Shown: positions 53,821 through 61,035 of the stretch, piece by piece
How positions within the stretch are numbered: the first letter of the stretch is position 1
How the letters are laid out: the number at the start of each line of letters is the position of its first letter
Program-made: the position numbers and the translations under genes
From: JAMQKA01 sp031569985
GTDB taxonomy: Bacteria; Bacteroidota; Rhodothermia; Balneolales; Balneolaceae
Direction of reading: 5' to 3'
DNA: 64,000 nucleotides
Assembly: GCF_031569985.1 (NCBI RefSeq)
Contig: NZ_JAMQKA010000031.1
Span: forward strand, 1-64,000
The notes under the pieces: model-generated
What the model saw: the letters and a program-made list of their open reading frames with translations, nothing else
What the model was told of the DNA's origin: nothing
Database searches by the model: none

Positions 53821-54370
53821 TTACATTTTGTAAAATTTTAGGGCGTATAAAATTGTTCGCGGAGAGGCTCATTTCTTGGATACTCTACAATTTCTTAGGT
53901 AACGCATTGAGTGGTTAGGGGATGGCTGAGAGTTTCTATTGTGGATTATGGTTTCATAACTCAACCACTAAACGCGTTTAGGTAGGCTTTTCCTTTAAAA
54001 CAGATAGACTAATCCTGGCTTAAAACCAAAAGTTAGGTTAAGAACCTATTGTAACTTTTAGCTTATCTTTTCAGTCGTATGGCCACAGACCTGCACAGAT
54101 TCAACCAGATTAATCTGTGCTAATCTGTGACAACTACTTTAGTAAAATAAATGCATTTAACGCGTACGAGTAAATGGCTATAAAGGTACAAATACTCTCT
54201 GTGCTTGCGAGTGATTACGCGACCATCGGGTTCCCGACAGTGGTCGTGAGGCAATCTCCATCTGTGTGGGGATCGCCACGCCCCAAAAATCCGCCAGCTG
54301 GCGGACGCGATGACAATTTCAAATGGGGTAGGTTTTGCAAGCCCTCGTTAAAATGCTTCCAAAAAACTTG

Positions 54371-55075
54371 TCAAAGCTTTAGCGGCTTAAATACAAGGCT
54401 TTCCCCGCTACTGACTTTCTCCTCATATTTTTCGTGATCAAATCTATAGAGATATGCCCCCTTCTTGGAGTATTTTTTCTGCTTTTCATCCGTTTTGTTC
54501 AGCACATTGGTAGACAGGATGCGCCGACGGAAATTCCTTTTATCCAGCTTGGTCTGGTAGATATCTTCATATAGAATCTGTAACTCCGGCATAGTAAATT
54601 TTTCGGGAAGCAGTTCAAACCCTACCGGCTCATGCGAGGCTCGATATTTTAATCTTGATTTCGCTGCTTCCACCATCTCCGAATGATCAAATATCAGGTC
54701 GGGCAGATCATCAATGGGAAACCAGCGGGCACCGTACTCCTCAACCAACTCCTTATCATGCTCCTTAATATTAATCAGAGCATAATAAGCAATCGAAATT
54801 GTACGCTCCACCGGATCCCGATCCACTTCACCAAAGCCATATAACTGTTCGAGGTATACATTTTTCAGCCCAGTCAGCTTATGTAAAATACGGTCAGCAG
54901 CCTGGTCCAAACTTTCCTCACGATTAAGGAATCCCCCCATCAGCGACCATTTTCCCTTTTCAGGTTCAAAATCTCTTTGAATAAGTAGTAATTTCAGCCC
55001 GCTTCGATCAAAACCAAAAATAATACAATCGAGAGCGACTAAAATTCTGTCGTAATTCTCATAATGCTTTGCCAT
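54371..55075 (-). CDS. Nudix-domain transcriptional regulator, AraR/NrtR type
   Basis: This is a 234-residue protein with a Nudix fold (about 1-145) and a C-terminal winged helix (about 150-234; FTMPELQILYEDIYQT, LDKRNFRRRIL). The Nudix box region GGFLNREESLDQAADRILHK has lost the catalytic Arg-Glu and Glu-Glu pairs, so the domain should bind a ligand and not hydrolyse it. In Bacteroides an AraR of exactly this architecture represses arabinose genes and releases DNA with L-arabinose. Here the gene lies beside araBAD, GH43/GH127 and SusCD genes and a set of shared dyads. AraR is the best call, by architecture and context. Confidence 0.85.
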   Translation of the reverse strand: MAKHYENYDRILVALDCIIFGFDRSGLKLLLIQRDFEPEKGKWSLMGGFLNREESLDQAADRILHKLTGLKNVYLEQLYGFGEVDRDPVERTISIAYYALINIKEHDKELVEEYGARWFPIDDLPDLIFDHSEMVEAAKSRLKYRASHEPVGFELLPEKFTMPELQILYEDIYQTKLDKRNFRRRILSTNVLNKTDEKQKKYSKKGAYLYRFDHEKYEEKVSSGESLVFKPLKL

Positions 55076-56341
55076 AGTGATATCGCGGTCTTGAGTATCT
55101 GATTATTTTAAATAATTAATAATAATAGTGACTTAACTAAACCATCGTAATTTGGAATATCCTACTGACTATAATGGATTTAAATCTTAAGTTCAATCAT
55201 AACTTTTTCCTAAAAGACAATATGCCAGAGTAATTTAATTTTTACTCCTTAAATATAAGGGATTTTATTTTTATATCGCTTTATTGATTTGAACAGAAGA
55301 ACCTGGCATTGAAAATACCAGACTATCTATAACCCCTCCCCGCTGTCGTCATTTCGACTGACAGGGAGATATCCTTCCTGAGAAGGCCTCAGTTTTGAAT
55401 TGGAGCGACAAATTATGGAACCGACTGAACATTCTTTGGGACGCTGATGGTAAGGCAAAGAATAGTGAATAAACTTCAATCGGGATCAACGGCACAACTC
55501 CCAGCTTTTGCCCTTGTCCAAGAAAGATCTCTCCCTGCGCAAGCTGCGCTCGAGATGACGGTTCTGGTGGAAGGGTTCTTATATTAGAGAGCGGGCAACA
55601 ATCTACAACCAAGCCCCTAAATATAATCGTCATTTCGACCGAGAGGGAGAAATCTTTCCTGAGAAGGAGCGCTGTTTTATTCTGATTGTTCCTTATTGTA
55701 TTCTCTTTCTCGGTACCATTGCCCTGCGGTGGGCTGCACCTTTACATATCATTGCTCCCGCAGCATCGCTACGGGCTACATGTTTCGCATCTCGTGGCTG
55801 AGCTCTGGTGCCTTGTTCTGTTGAGATAAACTGGTAATAGAGTTTTATTTGGGGTTAGTGGCACTGCTCCCAGCTTGTGCCCTTTTCATAGAAAGATCTC
55901 TCCCTCCGCAGGCTCCGCTCGAGATGACGGTTCTTGTGGTAGGGTTCTTATATTAGAGAGCGGGCAACAATCTACAACCAAGCCCCTAAATATAATCGTC
56001 ATTACCACCCCGAAAGCCTTCGGGAGAGAACTCTTTCCTGAGAAGGGTTCGTTTTTAAATTGGATTGGACAATCAATAGCAAAACGATCTCAACAACTGC
56101 CCTGAGAACCCACCCCGCCTTATCTCGTGCCTGACCTCTGGTTGGGCACGGAGTGCGGTACCTCTGGTACCTTATGCTGCCATATTCCTATCTCCAGGCG
56201 TTCCGCACCGGAGGTACGGAACGAGATAAAATACAGTCTCACAAATATATCCAACCACTGTCCAGTCCCCTCACGAGCTTGCCCATCCCCGGAGGGACTT
56301 TTGTGAGCCATAAATCTTTTATATCAATATTTCCTGCTATT
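55076..56341. other. 1.3-kb intergenic region, mainly repeat D
   Basis: No gene is seen. An AT-rich spacer to about 55330 is followed by repeat D units, then degenerate GAGGTACGGAAC-type palindromic text around 56150-56225 (GCGGTACCTCTGGTACC). Confidence 0.45.
55331..56070. repeat. Repeat D, second cluster
   Basis: Two units share a nearly identical core of about 85 bp near 55555-55640 and 55920-56005: GAGATGACGGTTCTNGTGG, TTCTTATATTAGAGAGCGGG, CAACAATCTACAACCAAGCC and CCTAAATATAATCGTCATT. Flanks carry AGAAAGATCTCTCCCTNCGC and TTTCCTGAGAAGG as in the 36961 cluster. Confidence 0.7.
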
Positions 56342-58171
56342 TCAGTTTGCATCACGCTTTATCAAAACTGCAACGTCATCATTCTCATCCAGGTCGGGAG
56401 CACTGAGCGTATGCACTTGTCCAGCACTTATCTCTTCATTTTGCAGGTATTCCCCGGTCTTGGGATTGTACCATCTAACCTGGTATTCACCATTGTACTC
56501 CGTTAGATCAAGAGGGATATCGGCGACCGTTTTTTGATACACCACGTACACTTCTCCCGGCTGATAAAACACGTAATCGTCCTCCTTCTTCGTCAAATCA
56601 TCCTGCGGCTCCATCTGCCTGACCGGTATCTCATTCTCCTCAAAAAATTGCAATAGATAACGGCATTGATCCCAGAAAAGGTCTCGGGAGCGGTAATCCT
56701 GGGCTGTCAGATCAGACTCATCGTGATCGTAGCCAAAATACCATTCCACGCCCCAGGCCCCCGCCATCATCGCACCCCAGAGTGCATTTTTACGGGCCAG
56801 GTTGTGTTCGGGGTCATCTTTATCTGGTACCAGTGCATGTTGGGCATCGCCGGGTTCATCCACCGCCACGGCCCACGGTTTGCCGGCTTCAGCCGATTTC
56901 GTCCTCCACTTAAGCACTTCATCGTGCACGGTGTGAAAATCGGAATGGTGCGTCTGTATGGATGGTCCGGTTAGAGCACTGCCGGAACCGAGCAGATCAT
57001 CAAAATAGTCTCCATTGTGTATAACAATGTGCCGTGGATAGGGATCATGTTGGTGAAAGTACTGGGCCATGGAAAGCCGCTGCCAGGTAAACTGTGGTGG
57101 TGTGGGGTGATTTTCCATCCACTCCCCGTTTTCTTCACCCAGGTTCCAGTTGAGTGCCAAATGATGACCAAACCGGGCGATCAGCTCGCGATAGTATAAC
57201 TTTCGGACCGCACCAACGCCCCCGTTGTCGAGCAATCCCTGGTTTTCCACCTCCTGGGTTTTGAAGTGAAGAAAAATTCCGAGCTGGTCGGCATGCTTAA
57301 ATACAATCTCCCATTGGGCCAACTTGGAGATATCAAATCGGTCATAGGTATTGTAATTGGTGTGTGGAAATACATTTTTATCATCACCTTCCGTGCTCAA
57401 GGTTAAAAATGAGACAGCGTTGAGCCCCTCTGAAGCCAGGTAGTTAAGCGCCCCTATTATTCCTTTTCCTTTACCATCTTTCCAAGTGGGATCGCCCCCA
57501 TTCCAATCTTTCACGTGTGGTTCCCACGATTTCACCAACTCATCATTATTGCCGTCACTGTGAAACGTACCGTCGAAATCTTCATATGCCAGGAAATTTT
57601 CCGGGGCATCAGCGCCCATCTTTAAAAAAGGCTCCCCGGTTTCGGCAAATTCTAAATAGTGCGTTCCCACATATTCCAGGCGGCCTTTGGCTCGAAAGTC
57701 GCGACCTGTTTTGTCGCTGGAATCAACGGTAAACATTCCAGTTGTTTTATCCATAAACTCTCCACTTACCCCCGTTTCCCACTCTTCACTTACCGCAGCA
57801 AATCGCCCTTTCCTAAAATTTACCAAATATTCCCAGCGACCTGTTTCATCAGGAGTAAAATGTACGCGCCATTTATTTCCGCTTGATGCTGAGCTATTGG
57901 CGGCATCCCCATCAGCGGCAAAAAATCCCGGTTTCGTATACTGCTTCCCCGATTCCAAATGGTAGAACGTTACGCTCAGCCTGTAATGAAGAAACGGATT
58001 GTACTCAGCATTTTCTGAGGTTTCAGGCCCCTCAAACGTGAGTGTTATTTTGTGCCACTTTTTTTGTTCTCCTGTTATAACAGCTTGCGACTTTTGTGCA
58101 ATGGATAATGCAGGTAGTAAGATTAATAATAACACGCCTGATAATTTTATCGCATACTTACTTCTCTTCAT
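56342..58171 (-). CDS. DUF5060-type secreted glycosidase
   Basis: This is a 609-residue protein with a signal peptide (SGVLLLILLPALSIAQK). The N-terminal DUF5060 beta-sandwich (about 38-150: WHKITLTFEGPETS, WRVHFTPDETGRWEYLV) is followed by a TIM-barrel catalytic domain with LEYVGTHYLEF, LNAVSFLTLSTEG, a probable catalytic Glu in WNLGEENGEW and VDEPGDAQHALVPD. A C-terminal putative collagen-binding-type beta domain follows (VYQKTVADIPLDLTEYNGEY, VRWYNPKTGEYL). The substrate is unknown. No operator dyad is seen upstream, so it may lie outside the arabinose regulon. Confidence 0.8.
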   Translation of the reverse strand: MKRSKYAIKLSGVLLLILLPALSIAQKSQAVITGEQKKWHKITLTFEGPETSENAEYNPFLHYRLSVTFYHLESGKQYTKPGFFAADGDAANSSASSGNKWRVHFTPDETGRWEYLVNFRKGRFAAVSEEWETGVSGEFMDKTTGMFTVDSSDKTGRDFRAKGRLEYVGTHYLEFAETGEPFLKMGADAPENFLAYEDFDGTFHSDGNNDELVKSWEPHVKDWNGGDPTWKDGKGKGIIGALNYLASEGLNAVSFLTLSTEGDDKNVFPHTNYNTYDRFDISKLAQWEIVFKHADQLGIFLHFKTQEVENQGLLDNGGVGAVRKLYYRELIARFGHHLALNWNLGEENGEWMENHPTPPQFTWQRLSMAQYFHQHDPYPRHIVIHNGDYFDDLLGSGSALTGPSIQTHHSDFHTVHDEVLKWRTKSAEAGKPWAVAVDEPGDAQHALVPDKDDPEHNLARKNALWGAMMAGAWGVEWYFGYDHDESDLTAQDYRSRDLFWDQCRYLLQFFEENEIPVRQMEPQDDLTKKEDDYVFYQPGEVYVVYQKTVADIPLDLTEYNGEYQVRWYNPKTGEYLQNEEISAGQVHTLSAPDLDENDDVAVLIKRDAN

Positions 58172-59298
58172 TCTATGTCCCCCGTTTTAAAGCTAATTTT
58201 TAACATAACAACATCTCTGGAAAGTTTTGTAATTCAAGAAAAGCTAATCACTCCAAACTATTCTTTCGGTTCTCTTGGTCGAGCATGAATTCCTTTAAGA
58301 AATTACATTTTAATAAATTCTGCGTAATAAATAATCCCATCTCCTACTTTTATTACTAAATAATGCTAATTAACGTCAGTTCGATATAAAATCTGTCATT
58401 GCAAAGAGGTATTCCACGACCTTCGGGCTGCAATCTTCCAGAGGATGCAAGGGTTTCCGCTAATTTATCCAAAAACCTTGCATGTGATACGTTTTGGCAG
58501 ACACCTTGAATCCTTCCGTAAGATAACAACTCATTCCGATGAGATGGGTGTTCATTTTTTCGATGAGGAAATCCGCCGGGAGTCGGACTGTCGAACTGTC
58601 CACCAAAAAACTCACCATAAAATCCCAGATATTCACCCCTTCTACTTTTACCAAGAACTTGCTTTTCCTCATCAGGTGCCTCTCAGTGTATATTTAGCAG
58701 GGATTTTCTGGACTTGAGGAGCACTGCCAGAGATACCGGTGGTCGACAAAAAAACCACCGCCGGTGACTTTTGGGGTTCACCGTTCTTTAGTCCCGATCC
58801 CTGTCGGGGTTTGTGTATACAAAAGGGGAACGCCTCTACCACGGCGAATGCTTGAAGCCTCTCTGACGCTCCGCGTCTCTGTGGCACCATAGATTATACT
58901 GGACGCAGATCGTCCCAACAGGTCCCAACGCAGAGCATAGGGACCAAGCGTGGTGAGGACGTCCTTTTTGTAAATATCAGCCGTCGATAGGTAATCTCAC
59001 GAGATCGCCGCGTCGACTTCATCGTTAAACCAAAAAGGGCAACAAAGCCTCCTCGCGATGACAGGTGCTATTTTGATTAATTCTTACGTCAAACCCAGGT
59101 TAATTATCACTGGTTACGCTTTAATGGTTTTAATAGCCTTTTCATGTCATCCTGTCCAGAAAGCTTTCGAGATCCCCTGCAGAAGCCGGTGGTGTGTGAT
59201 GATACCAATACCGAACATATTTAAATATTTCCAGCCATTTAAACTAACCCCTAAACGCGTTTCTGTTTCTTTATCATTGTGTTAACTGCCTGTTTTTT
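58172..59298. other. 1.1-kb intergenic region with repeats B, C and E
   Basis: No gene is seen. A partial repeat C (GTTCATTTTTTCGATGAGGA, AATCCGCCGGGAGTCGGAC) lies at about 58549-58600. A CCCGATCCCTGTCGGG hairpin lies at about 58793-58808, repeat B at 58853 and an E-like CTCACGAGATCGCCGCGTCG at about 58996-59015. Confidence 0.45.
58853..58952 (+). repeat. Dispersed repeat B, copy 3
   Basis: It reads GAAGCCTCTCTGACGC, GTCTCTGTGGCACC, TATACTGGACGC, CCCAACAGGTCCCAACGC and AGCATAGGGACCAAGCGTGG, the same order and orientation as the 7771 copy. Confidence 0.7.
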
Positions 59299-61008
59299 CT
59301 ACAAACCGGGATAAAACCTCCAGTTCGTTTCAAAATCTTTTGGTGGTTTTTCGCCGGTTAATATCTTTTTCACCATCTCTACTGGCATATTCCCATTCTT
59401 TAGGATCCGGTCGTGAAACTCTTTAACCGGCATATCCCCGTTTTCAACCAGCTCATTATAGAGAGATCGAATCTGTAGGCCCCCGAGCAGGTATGCGGCC
59501 TGGTATAGCGGTGGATAGGTGGAAGCAAAGGATCGGCGAACTTCAGCTTCAGCATTGGCGTATTCATGGCCGACCTTTTCGACCAGGAAATCGATCGCTT
59601 CCTGGGGGCTCATCCCGCCGAGATGGTAGCTCAGCGAAAATATGATGCGGGCACACCGGTGCATCCTCCAGAACAGCATGCCGATGCGATCTTCCGGTGA
59701 TTCAGGAAATCCCATACCATAGAGCTGAAGCTCCCAATAAAGCGCCCATCCTTCAATCCAAAACGGGGTTCTGAAGGCGCTCCTGTGCGTATTGTACCGA
59801 TCCGTCATGAATCCCTGCAGATGGTGACCGGCTATCAGTTCATGGTGAACCGTTGCCTTCGAAAAATGCGGATTGTTGCCCCGCATACTCATCATCTTGT
59901 CCTCATGGGCCATGGTGTTTGTAGGATATGATATCCTGATGACCCGTCCACCCAGGAAAAACGGGTTGATAAGCTGCCGTTCAGGGGTCATCATCTCCAT
60001 ATCCCAGGTCTCTTTAGCCAGTTCCGGGACCGTCAACAGGTCTCGCTCTTCCAGGAAATCTATAGCCCCCACAGCCAGGTCATAAATCATCTCTGGTTGC
60101 TTGCCCACAGGTACGTAACTGTTTTTCACATGCTCCAGGGCTTCGTGCCAGTCATCGCCATACCCCAGTTCGCGGGAGGCTTGGAGCATCTCTTTCATGC
60201 ACCAGGCATACTCCTTGTTCGCCAATTTTATAAGTTCAGACGGCGTATAAGGTATCATCTCATATTCCAGCAGTTCCTGCAGCTTATCCGCGCCCACGGG
60301 AGTGCCGATAATGCCGCTCCCTTCATCACGGTGCGACTGGTCTACCCTCCAATCCTCCAGGAAAGAAATGTAGTTTGCCAACGTAGTATCCACATTCTGA
60401 TAGGGTTTCTCGCCCCACCACGTTACATCGGGATCATAGCCGTCATAAAAACTGTATATATGATCCAGTGTCTCATGAAGATTTTCAGCGACCTCCACTG
60501 CGCGGCGAGATTCTGCCGGTTCGAGGCGCCCCTTCTGCTCCACCTCACTCCAATTATTTTGAATCGACTCCACGAGTCCATTCATCTGATCGGCAAATGC
60601 TTTTCCCTCAAGATCCTGCCCTACCCTTCGTTTCTCCAGGAATTCAAAAACTGTATCGGCAAATTCAATCGCATATTCAATATCGCCGTAGGTAGCCCTG
60701 TCCTGCTGTACCTCCTGCAGTTCCCTCTGAATATTTCTTCTTAGCAGGATATAGTCCACGGCTTCCTGGACGTCTAATTCTTCATAATTGACCTCTTCCA
60801 GCCGGGTGAGCCAGTCATTATATAACTTTTCCATCCGCTCAAAGTACTCTGGGCTCTCTTTAAGCAGATACGCATCATCCATGCTTTCGGTGTCGGCTTC
60901 ATATTGTTCTACCATCGATGCTACCCGGTTACCGGTGGTAGACTGCGCGTGCAGCTGCGGAAAAGTAAAGAGCAATAGCAGAATAGCTGCTGATATTTGT
61001 TTCATCAT
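59299..61008 (-). CDS. DUF885 metallopeptidase-like exported protein
   Basis: This 569-residue protein has a signal peptide (ISAAILLLLFTFPQLHAQS). It belongs to the DUF885 family, predicted zinc peptidases. The metal motif is in VHHELIAGHHLQGFM, and the ELQLYGMGFPESPEDRIGML and YQAAYLLGGLQIRSLY motifs are typical. Coiled helices in the N-terminal third (EYFERMEKLYNDWLTRLEEV) fit the family. It is exported, with substrates unknown. It starts 27 bp after the stop of the BNR-repeat gene and is probably its operon partner. Confidence 0.82.
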   Translation of the reverse strand: MMKQISAAILLLLFTFPQLHAQSTTGNRVASMVEQYEADTESMDDAYLLKESPEYFERMEKLYNDWLTRLEEVNYEELDVQEAVDYILLRRNIQRELQEVQQDRATYGDIEYAIEFADTVFEFLEKRRVGQDLEGKAFADQMNGLVESIQNNWSEVEQKGRLEPAESRRAVEVAENLHETLDHIYSFYDGYDPDVTWWGEKPYQNVDTTLANYISFLEDWRVDQSHRDEGSGIIGTPVGADKLQELLEYEMIPYTPSELIKLANKEYAWCMKEMLQASRELGYGDDWHEALEHVKNSYVPVGKQPEMIYDLAVGAIDFLEERDLLTVPELAKETWDMEMMTPERQLINPFFLGGRVIRISYPTNTMAHEDKMMSMRGNNPHFSKATVHHELIAGHHLQGFMTDRYNTHRSAFRTPFWIEGWALYWELQLYGMGFPESPEDRIGMLFWRMHRCARIIFSLSYHLGGMSPQEAIDFLVEKVGHEYANAEAEVRRSFASTYPPLYQAAYLLGGLQIRSLYNELVENGDMPVKEFHDRILKNGNMPVEMVKKILTGEKPPKDFETNWRFYPGL

Positions 61009-61035
61009 AATATTTTCGGTTTAGAAATTTGAGGG

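Larger units (their letters stand above)
53551..54370. other. Intergenic region with two operators and repeat E
   Basis: No gene is seen. Operators lie at 53674 and 53802. Repeat E is at about 54219-54325 (GCGACCATCGGGTTCCCGAC, then CTCCATCTGTGTGGGGATCG, CCACGCCCC and CCGCCAGCTGGCGGACG), inverted relative to 14885. Confidence 0.5.

Noticed and set aside
54150..54175. Operator-like text AAATGCATTTAACGCG upstream of the intergenic repeat E
   Set aside because: Half-sites and spacing do not fit the 6-7-6 dyad.
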